64,000 nt of DNA from Lophius americanus (Eukaryota > Chordata > Actinopteri > Lophiiformes > Lophiidae): contig JBBDHG010000003.1 in NCBI GenBank assembly GCA_037951165.1, forward strand, positions 10,564,501 to 10,628,500, written 5' to 3'. A program made the translations under genes and the position numbers. This document shows, piece after piece, positions 22,541-34,108 of this stretch (its first letter is position 1; each line of letters begins with the position of its first letter). The notes below the pieces were generated by a model that was given only the letters and a program-made list of their open reading frames with translations, made no database searches and was not told the DNA's origin.

Positions 22541-22600
22541 CTATTGCTTCTGCTACTACTACTGCTACTATTACTACTACTACTGCCACACTAGCATTTA
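22541..22600. repeat. ACT/GCT trinucleotide array, minor
   Basis: About 60 bp of the same triplet type as 19806-21085, 1.5 kb away. Confidence 0.8.
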
Positions 22601-24479
22601 CCACCACCGCTGGTAGAACTACAACTAGTTCTGTTCAGGAAAATTCATTATTTTAAGAATACTTGAAATCTCGTTCATACAGTCACATATCAACGGTCTG
22701 AGAAATGTACAGTAATTCAAATCCTACTATGTACTTCAGTATGTTGTATACAGTTTATTGGTCCAATCTAAAGTAACTGATGGTATAATCTTTAGACATC
22801 TCAGGGTTCAGTATTGAAATGTTCTCCTTGTGATGACATCAGAAAAAAAATAAGTCATTAGACACGTTAGGATTACCTGTGTGTTGACATGACAAACGTG
22901 GGCACCTTTAAATCTTCATCAAAACTTAAGAAATTAAAATAGTCTCAAATTCTGAACTCATTGGAATAATGGTCCTGGACATCCGCGAGAAAAATCCATG
23001 GCAACTGGACCGATACCCTGAGATGTCTTATCTGTACAGAAGTGTCAGTGGACGGACTGCCAGACTAATGAGGAGGTGTTCAGACCAGCACTGCCTCGGG
23101 CCAAGTACCAGCAAGGCAAAAGTACGGCAATGCCTCTTTTGCTCTGCTTCTGATTCAGAATGTATTCATGAATCCACTCGTGGTGACGGGGAAGAAAGAA
23201 CGGATGTATTAACTGATGATCAAGGACAGCAGCGGCCCGCAGCAGAGCCAAACGAACGCCACTGCTGCTTCCCCACAACTGTACATTTCACATATTCTCT
23301 TGTTTCTGCCTGCAGTTTGCCAACTGTAAGGCAAGAAATGTGTGAATGGACATTTCTGAACTTTAGTTTGGATTTCAGTGCTGTTAAAATCTGACCTTGT
23401 GGAATGCACTACATTCAGAGTTACACAGTTCGGTTTACAGTTGGAAAATCAACACTCCGTTTTCTGCTTGAGACAAGTTTTTACAGCCAACTTCTCACAT
23501 ACTGAACATACAGGGTCAAGTTTAGTTCAGTCAGGAGAGATGGGGAAAGAAGAAAAGATGAGTGATTTATTACAACAGATGATGAGTGATAAATTAGTCT
23601 ATTAGAGTCTTTGGTGCTCAGACTCTCCTGGGGATTGTGATTGAAGGGTCGGGGGTGAGGTGGAGGGAGCACCAACCGGCAGCATGAAAGAGGTAGATGT
23701 ATGGAGAGGTTCCTTTTCAAAAGGACATAAGCTGATTATTGTAAGTTAACCAACAAGGTGTGTCACTGTGATTGGAGAGATAATATCAATGATGTCCCAG
23801 ACTTGGAAGCGGGTGATTGAGACTGCATGAGCATGTGTGGAAGGTGGTAGGAGTCGGGATTTAAAAATGGTGAAGACTAGATTAAATGTTTGTCACATGA
23901 CAAAATGAGAAAAACCTATTGTCTTTATTTTTATCTGTTTAATTGCATTTAAAGTACATAAAAATGCTCGACAATAACTGTTAAACAGTCGTAGAATAAT
24001 TAATGTAAATAAAATCTTTAAGAATTATTGTTTTTATCCGACCCATGTTTCCTCCTTCGACGGAAACTGGTCTATTTCTTTTTTTGCTTTAATTTCTCAC
24101 CATGTTAAAATGAGTAATAACTAATTCTTGGATCGGACCCTTGGCTGAAAATTGACCATCATACCATCCCTAAACAAAGTTACATTAAAACTAGTTCATT
24201 AGTTCTGTTAACAAAGACAAGACAAATAAAGAACAAACAAAGTGGTATGAGCAGTAACGGTGGCCCGAGTGCACAAGGAAACAATCTTCCTAACTGAACT
24301 TTCGATAGATCGTCATATTATCTTTATTATTTTTTATAAAGAAAATCATCTGTGTGGACATTTCACTCTTAAGAACCCAGACCCATTTCAACTTGATGGA
24401 AAATTGTGGAGCACACAAATAGACCAGACTGACAGAGCCTGATTTAAACCAGAACTCTTTCTTTGTCTTTCAGCTGCTT

Positions 24480-25790
24480 TGCCACAGCGGATTAACTGTT
24501 TCCATCTTGATTATCCTCTGCATCTTCCTAATTGACACCAACCAACTGCAAGTCCTCTCTCAACATATACAGAAACATCCTCTTTGGTCTTCTTCACTTT
24601 CTCCTGCCTGGCAGTTCCATCTCAAGAATCCTTCTACCGATAAATCCACTATCTCTCCTCTTCACGGTTCTAAACCATCTCAATCTGACCTCGCTGACTT
24701 TGTCTCCAGGACGTTTAAACTGGACTGTCCCTCTGATGTCCTCCTTTCAAAAGCTGTCCTTTCTCTTTACTCCTAAAGGAAATATTAACATCTTTAACTC
24801 TGCCACCTTCAGTTCTTCCCCCGGTCTTTTGGTCAGAGCCTCTGTTTCCAAACCAGAGAGCAGAGCTGCTTTCACAACCGTCTTGTAAACATTTCCCTTC
24901 ACTCTTGCTGCTACTCTTCTGTCACAGATAACTCCTTAAACTCTTCTCCAACCACTCCACCCTGCCTGCACTCGCGTCTTCACCTTTTATCCACACTCCC
25001 CGTTAGTCTGAACAGTTGACCCCAAGTACTTAAACTACTGCATCTTCTTCACCTCCACTCTTTTTTATCCCCTCCGTTGCACCTGCCTCCCTTTCATTCA
25101 CACACATATATTCCATCTTGCTGCAACTGATCTTCATTCCTTTTCTCTCCAGTGCATACCTCCACCGGAATGAGAGCCGATCCTTTATGCAGTCCCACCT
25201 CCACCTTGAACCAACCCCTAACTCCTGATGCAGACCTCATCACTATCACACTGCTCTCATACATATCCTGTACCACAACATACTTCTCTTTCACTCCAGA
25301 CTTCCTCATGCAACACCACAATTCCTCTTGTCACTCTGTCCTACGCTTTCTCTAAATCAAGAAAGACACCTTGCAACTCCCTCTGGCCTTCTCTGTATTT
25401 TTTCCATCAAAGCTAACATTGCATCTGTGGTGCTCTTTCTGGCATGAAACCACACTGCTGCTCACAAATTGTCACCACTTTTCTAAACCTAGCTTCCATT
25501 GCTCTTTCCCAGATCTTCATTGTGGGGCTAATCAGCTTTATACTCCTGTGGTTGCTACAGCTCGGAACGTCACCCTTGTACTTGAACACAATCGGTACCA
25601 GTACACTTTCCCTCCATTCCTCGAGCATCCTCTCAACCTCCAAGATAGTGTTGAATTTGTATAGGGTGTAGTCCACCTGCATGCTCCTACATCCGCTCTC
25701 ATATGTAACCTTGTGCTCCTCCCTCTTCTTGAAATCTGGTTCACCACAGCCACATTCTTTTTGCAAAATCTACCACCATCCGTCCTTCCA
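24480..25790 (-). mobile_element. RTE-type LINE fragment (reverse transcriptase pseudogene)
   Basis: Minus-strand frames carry reverse transcriptase words of the RTE clade: EEWRESVLVPIVFKYKGDV, SCSNHRSIKLIS, TMKIWERAMEARFRKVV, CEQQCGFMPERA, then in another frame WCCMRKSGVKEKYV, VQDMYE and VEVGLHKGSALIP. Right after GSALIP the sequence jumps to MEYMCVNE-type codons, so the block with the catalytic F/YADD motif is deleted. Several frameshifts are present. Dead copy, 5'-truncated. Confidence 0.85.
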
Positions 25791-27500
25791 TGCTCCTGTC
25801 CTTAATTGCTGCATTATGTATTTCTTATATTGCCCATTTTAGGTCTGCAGGTACATTTCAACTATAGAAAGAAAACAAAAATTAAGTGTTTTTTAATGTA
25901 AGTTAAGGTTTTCTTACATTTTTTAAATTCTTTTTAATTTAAATTTTTTAAACTATCTGATAACAAATAGTCAGTGCTGTTAAGGTGAAATATATTCAAA
26001 TATATTCAAATATGTTTAACTAAAATTGCTTTATAATATAAAACCATATCTATCATTAGAAAACTATTGTATCTACATCCATACATTCAGCTGGAAGTTG
26101 AATACAATAGAGACTTTTTATTTTGGAGCAAAATAGTAACAAGTTTATCTAATCTATTTTGGACAGCTCCGTCCACTGCCTCTACATGTTATACAATTCA
26201 TTTAACACATGCTACATACAAGTAAATTTAGAAGCAGCAGCTCAAAGCTGCACCAATTTACAATGCAGCTTTAGAAAGAAACTATAAACTTTAATTATGC
26301 AAATTAATTTAAAAAATGATCTCTGTGTGACTTTCATTGTATTTTATTCAGTTGTGCCTGTCAGTACTTAACGATGCTAAAACAGCAATCTGGATAAGTC
26401 TCATGCTTCAGAGCAGAGAATGGATAAAAACTGTGGTATTGTAGGATAATATATCATTTTATTATAGTCTTTCCTCTTTAGACGAGTGAGCAGCTTTAAG
26501 TTTGTGATGCACATAACTAAGTCTGGAGAAGAAAGAGACAAATGTATAGGCCAAGAAGAATCCGATGTCCTTGTGTGGGATGTGAAGGACTGCAAGAAGT
26601 CACCCTAATTTAAATGAGATTGGAGTGAGATAATACGGGTTTCTTTCGATGTTGCACTGGTCCAAAATGACGATTCAACTAAATTTAGTAGAGAGACAAA
26701 CAGAAGTGGCAGCAGACTGCAGGGACTGTTTGGGTCATCCATCAAATGCTCTCGGACATCTGAAGAGAATGGAGTTGCCAGCAGCCTCCTCACTTCATGC
26801 AGTACGCTCAAGCACCATAATACGAAGCAATTATGCACAGTAGAGTGAGAGATGGAAAAATGCATTTCTATTGCCTAAGTGAGTAAGATTAACATACAAT
26901 CTTTCTAAGACTGGAAGATCTTGAATGCCCGAATGCGGTTGTGCTTTTGTGTTTTTATGCTTTTGAGCTCGAGTCCAAAACCCTTGTCCAGTGATTGACT
27001 ACTAAATTGCATGTAACCTCTTTATGGGCACTCACGCCATGTTTAAGTGCCTCTCCTCCCACTGAGACCTATTTAAGCTCATGGCTAGTCAGAAAACACT
27101 AAATGAAGCTAATGGAAGAATGTAACTAAATTTATAGATCAACATTTCCTGTCCTGAAACCTTCCACGCGCAGCAAGTTCTCTGTTTCTTAATGACAAGA
27201 CTGAAGCAAAACCTCATGTGATTATTCCTCGCAGGCAAAATGAGCTCAATCATATGCTTACATAGCATCATATTTGGCACCTTCTCCCCTCCCCTTCTGT
27301 TTGACGAGGAAATGAGTTCCACTTCCTGCAGAGCCTGCATGATAAGCAATCCAAAATGTCAAGGTCCTATGATTTATAACAAGTTCTTTGGCTAGGAGGT
27401 TGTTCATCATGCCAAAACATTGTGTTGACAAGATGAATTGTCACATACTAATCAATGCCTCATGAGAGGAGCTTTTTTTTTTATCTGCCACATGTCTTTC
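25791..27500. other. Intergenic stretch without a supported gene
   Basis: AT-rich. A small tandem of ATATTCAAAT lies near 25988-26010. Nothing else recognised. Confidence 0.5.
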
Positions 27501-27518
27501 AAAATGTGCAGAATAAAT

Positions 27519-27557
27519 GGTCTCATCCCTGCACAGAGGGATGAGACCCTCTGTGCA
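27519..27557. repeat. Two overlapping, mutually exclusive hairpins
   Basis: GGTCTCATCCCT (27519-27530) pairs perfectly with 27537-27548. TGCACAGAGGG (27530-27540) pairs perfectly with CCCTCTGTGCA (27547-27557). The stems share bases, so only one can form at a time. Confidence 0.85.
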
Positions 27558-27834
27558 CCCTCTGAGGCACCATCTTTTCAAAATGTGTGCTCTGCAGGTG
27601 GAATCTAAAGAAAGTAGACATACGCCGTCGTCACCTACACAAGAGTATATCGCTGAAAAGTCCCGACTCCCCTTCGTTGTACAAGCAACTCCCTATGCAA
27701 TTTGAACTCCTCAAATTAAATGCAAGTTGTGTCCAAAGTGTTTTTCACAAGAGAAAAAAAGGTCCCTTAATTGAGTAATTTATGAACTATTAAATTTAAA
27801 TACGGATAAGAAAATGTTTAGTAGATATATACAT

Positions 27835-28223
27835 GATAGATGTCATCAAGTTGATTTCTATGTACCAGATTTTAACTAAATCAGAACAACAGTTGAGAAT
27901 TTATAGCCCAAAAACATTTAGAGCTTCCCCTAATGTCAGAGATATACAACTTTCCTTTCCCAAAATCAACTCAGTTCTTCGTTGTAGTAAAGTTTATTTA
28001 GGTTTAACATCTAAAAATTTTGACCTAACAATTTTGCAATTAATGCTCCCCCTAGTGTCGATAATATACAAGTAAGTTGTTCTACGCTCCAGTTCTTCCT
28101 CACACTAAGATCTATATGGGTCTAAAAACTGAAAATGATCCACAATACAGTTTTCAAGTTATCGCGCTAACACAAAAGATCTGCGGCAGATGACGATTCC
28201 ATAATATACCCCAATTTTTGGAG

Positions 28224-28225
<2 letters not shown>
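27835..28225 (+). repeat. Dispersed repeat family B, copy 1
   Basis: Shares CAGTTCTTCCTCACACTAAG, ATGATCxA, then AGTTATCGCGCTAACACA.A, GATCTGCGGC and GATTCCATAATATACCC with copies at 30170, 41600 and (inverted) 63400. An internal partial duplication repeats CCCCTAxTGTC..ATATACAA. Followed by an AAT microsatellite. Confidence 0.7.
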
Positions 28226-28226
<1 letters not shown>

Positions 28227-28270
<44 letters not shown>

Positions 28271-28277
28271 TAATAAT
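28227..28277. repeat. (AAT)n microsatellite
   Basis: About 16 units at the 3' end of the family B copy; the adjacent ACATTTTATTTCTAACACAC resembles a LINE/SINE tail in antisense. Confidence 0.95.
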
Positions 28278-28669
28278 ACATTTTATTTCTAACACACTTC
28301 ACATAAATATCACCTGATATTCAGTGAGAGCAAACTCTTTGGTGTGCTGTAACTTGCTGCTTCCGTGCATGTGACAGGAAGAGAAGAGCCACTGGTTCGG
28401 TTTTGATTCAATGAAGCTCTGGCAAAAGTTCATTATGGAAATTATGTTTCGTTAAAAACCAAGATTAAACTGCACGAGGAACTTTATGTTGCATTCAAAG
28501 TGTGCAACAACTGAGTCACCCATGGTTTCTTTTGGGTAACTTTCTCTACCACCCTTCATACATGCTCATCATTGCCAGCGTATATCTTTCTCTCTCTGCT
28601 CATCTAGTAAGGACTGGATGTAGCATGAAAGGTCATGCTACTGTTTTCACGCCTTCAACCTCCCCAGTT

Positions 28670-28750
28670 TTCTCAAGATCACCAATTTTTCATCAGTTTC
28701 AGCAGAATCATCAGCCACAACACCACCGGTGTCCAGAGTCCAAGGGTTGA
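28670..28750 (-). repeat. Dispersed repeat family A copy
   Basis: Minus strand carries GGTGTTGTGGCTGATGATTC then TGCTGAAACTGATGAA, the family A core. Confidence 0.65.
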
Positions 28751-30060
28751 TCTATCTTGGTGCTGCACAGTGCAGATCCCCCTGGAGAGTCTAATTACCA
28801 AAGGCTAATTGTTTAAATATAATCGATTTCAATCGATTTTACTGTGTTATTGGTTTCCAAGTTGAGACCAAAACTCTAGGGTAGTGCATGCCTTCCTTTG
28901 CAGATTTTCCAGAGACGCCCACATGGGGGGGGACCCGGATGGACCCAAAACCCGCTGGAAGAACTATGCATCTCAGCTGGACTGGAAATTCCCTGGGATG
29001 TGCTGGAGAGCATTGGTGGGAGGAGGGACATGTGGAATACTGCTGCTAACATACCCCGGATAAGCAGAAGAACATGGATCGGACGTGTTTATTACATAGC
29101 ATGACACTGTATGAAGTTTATATTTGTCGCGGTATCAACAGAACACGTCCATGTAAACAAAGGGAGAGCTGAACAGAACCCTTGGCCTTCTGAATTAAAT
29201 ATCACACGTGCTCTTTCAATTATGAAGCCCAATGAAGCGCTCACATGCCAGAGTGGTCAAAAGCAGACTCCTCTGTTCTGTAGAGGACTTTTATTTCCAC
29301 AGGATTTTCCTATGGGGGATTTTGTGGCCGGGTAGGAGTTTTCTCTGACAGCTGCGATTGAGGTTTGAGAGCTGATGAAATTACACAAAAACTATCTGTG
29401 TTTCTGAAACCGAGCTCATGTTCTTCTCAAGGCTCCTCCTCCAAAGAACAGAGCGCATCGCCAGCTTAGGTTTGATGTCTCAAGGATCCGACTTGTGGGA
29501 GAAGAGATTCTCCTTGGTCTGAAATGCCTCGTGTCATTGGTTAGTCAAAAGCATTGTGAAAGGAAAAAAAAGAAGTCTTTGTGTGCAGCTGCTTCTATTA
29601 CATCCAACAGAATCGGATTCCTCCAGGAGCTCATCACATTGCAGATGAAGAAGCAGATTCTAGATGATTCTACCACCGTTGATTGCTGAAAACCGGCAAA
29701 AATTAAGTCAGACACCATGTGGAGCAATTAGATCAAACTTGTCATCTGTGAAGAAGAGCTTTGCAGTTATCGCACCAGGTTTTTGCAGTTTACAGTAAAA
29801 ACCTTGCAGCCATTCTCAGTTCTACAGTGAGAATGAGTGTGACAGAGGTCAAATCCAAAACCTTCAGTTTATGCTCTTTAAAAAAAATATTACCTCAATA
29901 TTCAATCTCCTTCATTCTCATTCACTCATTCATGCTTCTTGACATAAAGCATTTTTTAATGATTTTTATAGACTACCTTAGGTTCGCATAAAGGACAGAC
30001 ACTGGAGGAGAAGCTAGACTGTCTCTGTCCAAAGGTCACAAATGTATGAAATGACAAGTC
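28751..30060. other. Intergenic stretch without a supported gene
   Basis: No element or exon recognised. A G-run and GC-richer segment lie at 28920-29050. Confidence 0.5.
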
Positions 30061-30061
30061 A

Positions 30062-30150
30062 GCACGGCGGCGCTGGTAGCACAGCTGCCAGCGCCATCTA
30101 AACTTAATTGCCTGTAGGAGTGAATGCCTGTGTGTGTGGTTGTCTAGCTA
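30062..30150 (+). mobile_element. RTE/SINE tail-like fragment
   Basis: CACGGCGGCGCTGGTAGCAC then AATTGCCTGTAGGAGTGAATG..TGTGTGTGGTTGTC. The second part is the same widespread fish tail as at 59057 (AATTGTCCGTAGGAGTGAAC). Confidence 0.5.
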
Positions 30151-30169
30151 GTCGAATCATATCTCTCCT

Positions 30170-30324
30170 GCCCAATATCAGTTGGAAGCTCCCCCTAGTG
30201 TCAGAAATATACAACTGACCTTTCTCAAATTCAACCCTGTTCTTCCTCACACTAACGTCTGCATGAAAATGATCATGACAACATTTTTGAGTTATTCCGT
30301 TAACACGAAGGATCTGCGGCGACG

Positions 30325-30328
<4 letters not shown>
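30170..30328 (+). repeat. Dispersed repeat family B, copy 2
   Basis: Carries CTCCCCCTAGTGTCAGAAAT, TGTTCTTCCTCACACTAACG, TTGAGTTATTCCGTTAACAC and GATCTGCGGCG. The 3' end is replaced by a TA microsatellite. Confidence 0.7.

Positions 30329-30364
<36 letters not shown>
30329..30364. repeat. (AT)18 microsatellite
   Basis: Perfect AT run at the end of family B copy 2. Confidence 0.95.
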
Positions 30365-30369
<5 letters not shown>

Positions 30370-30370
<1 letters not shown>

Positions 30371-32240
30371 TTAAAATATAATTGATTCAGAAAATATTTG
30401 TAAATTGTTTCAATCAAAATTGTCCTACATCATGACGTCACACTTCAATGTGAATGCTTTGATAATGTTTAAGTAGGAATCTGCAGAATCACACACACCC
30501 TCGTTCCCTCTGGGCTGCTTTCATCAGGGTTACATTGATTGCTCTCATTGACCTCAGTTTAACATCCTTCACTTCATATCAACCAGAGGTTTCCTTCTTC
30601 CACTGTGGGCTGTTTCCCAATACCCATGATATTAAACTGTGGGTTAAAAATGTATTAAGAAACATAAAAAATATATAAAACGATTTAACTGGACTCGGTC
30701 CCGCTGCTGGAAACTCTCCTGGACCACATTGAATCCGAGATTATTTTACATACAGCTCATTTTCATAAACAGCTGGTGGTGCATACATAAACTAGATCCA
30801 ATCCTGGTTTCTTTAGTCAATAACATGAGCATGAAAATGTTTCCCTTCTCAAAGGATTACCATCTGCATCATCAACAGTCCACCATCCTAAGGATATCTT
30901 GCCTATGATAACAGAGTGGTTGAAAATTGCTCATTAGGGAAAAACTGTGTAGGGACAGAGAGAGAAAGAGAGACTAGCTGGTAAATTGACAATCCAGCAC
31001 ATTTGAGACAAGACAATCGTGGACGTTCAACTCATTATGCGCTGAAATACGCAAAGAAAGAAAGAACTTTGCAAACTTCCGCTATACTTTCTGTTCAGCG
31101 CAAGACATTTTGCAATGCTGGATTAAGTGAAAACTCTGTTCAGGAGCTTATATCAGCGGTACTCACATACATTTGAGTTCCCGTTGTTTCTTTGGAAACT
31201 ACAGACTGGAGGGTTGATTCCACCCATTGTGGCGATGTGTCAATACTGCTGGCTCTCAATGTTGTGGGGTGGGATTCCACACGACACATCAAGGCCCCTG
31301 ATGAAAGTGAAGGGAACGCCACAGGACATCTTAACATCAGAGGCAGCCAAGAACATCCATTCATTGTGCCCACACATGCACCTCCGTAAACTGATTTTCT
31401 GCAGCAGGCACGTGTCTCTGACACAAGACCACAAATGCCTCTGTGAACAGGACGGTGAAATCGGCTTACTGCGCTAACCTGCTCAGTCAACAGATCTCAA
31501 TGGAGCATTTGTAGCTTGTAGGATGACACGCTGCAGACTGCAGTCAGAGCCCGCTGCGGAAAAGCTTCGAGGTTCCTCAGGGACACGAGCTCTAATGAAG
31601 CTGTGTGCTGCGGTCAGGTCCATGTGACGGTAGTATTAATGTATTACACAGAGCATCCAGCCACCCTGAGCCAATGTCCTCAACCTCTTCGACGTTTTGG
31701 CCGACCAGTCGTTTATTTATCATCACCTTTGGGTGAAAACTGTTTGATAAAGCTTCTGAGTAATTTCTATGAAAAATCCTTCCGGCGAATATCATCTAAT
31801 CTATTCATAAATCCTAGGCTTAGGCTTAAAAGTATAAGCTTACTTTAAGTCAGAAATCAAACTGGGTCCTGCCAGTCAAGTGACTGTTGTTTGATTTTTC
31901 CGGGGCCTCTTTAGACATTCTTTATTGGTCTGAACTCTCTGTCTCACTTTGTCGCGTTTTCTCTGCTTCGATTGCCACAGTTAGGTTCATCTTAGTCAAA
32001 TAGCCATGCCATCATTCATTTTCTTGCTGTATGCTGTTTGCCAGTCAGGCTGCAGGCTACATACGTTTCTGTCCAGATAATCATAAAGTACTGAAGCCTG
32101 TGAGGTAAAAAGGGATTTGATTAAAGGCATGATGTGTATTTGTTGGAAAGCAAAGTCTTGATCCCTGTAGCGTATATCCTGACAAATACTACTCTCTCTT
32201 CTTGAAGGAAGTATGGAGGACTGATAAAGAGTTTCGGGTA
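30370..32240. other. Intergenic stretch without a supported gene
   Basis: ORFs of about 115 codons on both strands at 31127-31490 overlap each other and match nothing I know. Confidence 0.5.
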
Positions 32241-32284
32241 ACATTTCCTTTCACTGTCCCCTAATTACGATATGCCCAGTAAAT

Positions 32285-32730
32285 ATATGGTATTAATAGT
32301 TTATTATTGGGTAATTTCCCCCGGTAAAAATAGGTAAATACAGATAAACTACAGGCAAAAAAGTATGTATTATATGGTAAATATTTGGTAAATTCTAATA
32401 TATTACGGGGTTCATTACCTCGGCTAATAAAAAGGTAAATACAGAGAGACTACAGGTGAAAGAAGAGGTTATAACCTGGTTAATATATGGAGTATTATAA
32501 TATTGGGATTTGAATTACTGGATCATTACTACAAATTTAAAAAAATGTATATACAAAGAAACAATACCTGTAGTACCAGGTATTACCTCAGAAAATATAT
32601 ACTGTTAATCAGTAATTACCACTTGTAATAAGTAGCCTAGTTATATACAGAGAAGCTACAGCTAGAATATTTGGTATTTAACCTGTAGCTTTATGGCAAA
32701 TAGTGTATTATTGGGTAATTACTGTTGGTA
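32285..32730 (+). repeat. Diverged subterminal tandem units
   Basis: Four or so units share GGTAAATACAGA, ACTACAGG/AGCTACAG and TATTGGGTAATT words at spacings of about 100-120 bp. Strongly diverged. Confidence 0.5.
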
Positions 32731-33375
32731 ATAAATAAGTAAATAGATACTACAGCAGAAAGAAGTGCATTTAGTGAAAGAGTGGGGAATTCTCATCGGT
32801 AATGACTAAGTACAAAAATAAATAGTGGAGGAGAAATAATTAGTATTTACCAGATAAATATATGGTAATGGATTAGTAATGTCTTGTTTCATGTTTCTTT
32901 ACTATGTAGGTTCTGAATTATTACTAATTATCCCTGTAAGTAAACAGAAACTGTACTGTAAAAGGAAGCCTTGTTTGTTTCCTTGTTCTTACCATGTTCT
33001 TACCATGTTCTTACCATGTCTTTGGTAAATATATTATTACTAAGTAAAACATGACAATATACCCAGTAAGTAAACAGAAACTATATTGCAAAGGTAAGTA
33101 ATGTTTTATTTGTATGCATTCCAGAGAACTTCAATACAAAAATAAACTATGAAAACCTGTATATCCCTTCCTGTAGCAGGAAATATCATTACAATGTTAG
33201 ATAGATTAAAACAGCATTTACAGTTGAAAACTCAGTGAATACAAACATTCAGCAACAACCAGTAGAAAAACTTGTATGAGTGGAGGGGGGCTTTAAATTG
33301 TTATTACCATGTATACCTATTATAAACACCGAATAGAAACAGTGTTTAAAGAGACAACTTTCGAAAATAAGAACA
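32730..33375 (+). repeat. Left long terminal inverted repeat
   Basis: About 645 bp; about 70% alike by eye to the reverse complement of 37305-38020. Contains three tandem TTCTTACCATG units at about 32988-33020 (two on the right side). Confidence 0.75.
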
Positions 33376-34011
33376 CAGAACCATTAAAAGTACATCTGAT
33401 GGATTTATTACATCCATCTTCACTTCAACCATTCCAGATATCCACGAGCGTCTTCTCCAACTGTGTCAGCGTCGTAAAATAAGCATCCGAAAATGTGTAA
33501 TTTCTCAATGTAAGACTCACTTTAGTTTTTACTGATCCACACCTCATGGTCATGGTACTATGTGGCATATGTCAATTTAATAGCTCTATTTTGTAAGGCA
33601 GCAACTTTAAGCTTCACATTTCTCCACAGAGACACTAATATTAGGGGCATTCTACTGCTAAGAAACGGAAATATGGAGGCAGGATTACCATCACAATGGA
33701 AGTTGATCAACAAGACGTGAATTGATTCTAATCTTTTAAAAGTTATTAAGATTATACACATATATACATGAAGCGGAATTCACCCTCTGCATTGACCCGT
33801 TCTACGTCTGACCAACACCAGCTCTATTTGACAGCGCCTTGGTCAGTGACGCTGACAGAAATACTAACCCTATAATGAATCGGATGTACTGTAACAAAAC
33901 ATAAATTGCCATTTTACAAAAACAGACTGAAACTTTTTTTTGTTGCTGAATTTGCTGTAGTCTATTGCTACAAACCCTCTCCTTCCTCCAATTCCATTTA
34001 CCATTGCATAG

Positions 34012-34026
34012 AGAGAGAAAAAGAGA

Positions 34027-34093
<67 letters not shown>

Positions 34094-34108
34094 AGAGAGA
34101 GAGAGAGC
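34012..34108. repeat. (GA)n microsatellite
   Basis: About 95 bp of GA with a few interruptions, inside the 5.8-kb inverted-repeat element. Confidence 0.95.

Larger units (their letters stand above)
21086..24470. other. Intergenic stretch without a supported gene
   Basis: Holds a LINE-like tail at 22380-22440 and the minor triplet array at 22541. A 141-codon ORF at 22969-23394 shows no domain I recognise. Confidence 0.5.

Noticed and set aside
22969..23394. 141-codon plus-strand ORF
   Set aside because: No recognisable motif, no flanking splice or promoter evidence; length is within chance for 64 kb.
31127..31490. Overlapping 116-codon ORFs on opposite strands
   Set aside because: Both cannot be real and neither resembles a known protein.
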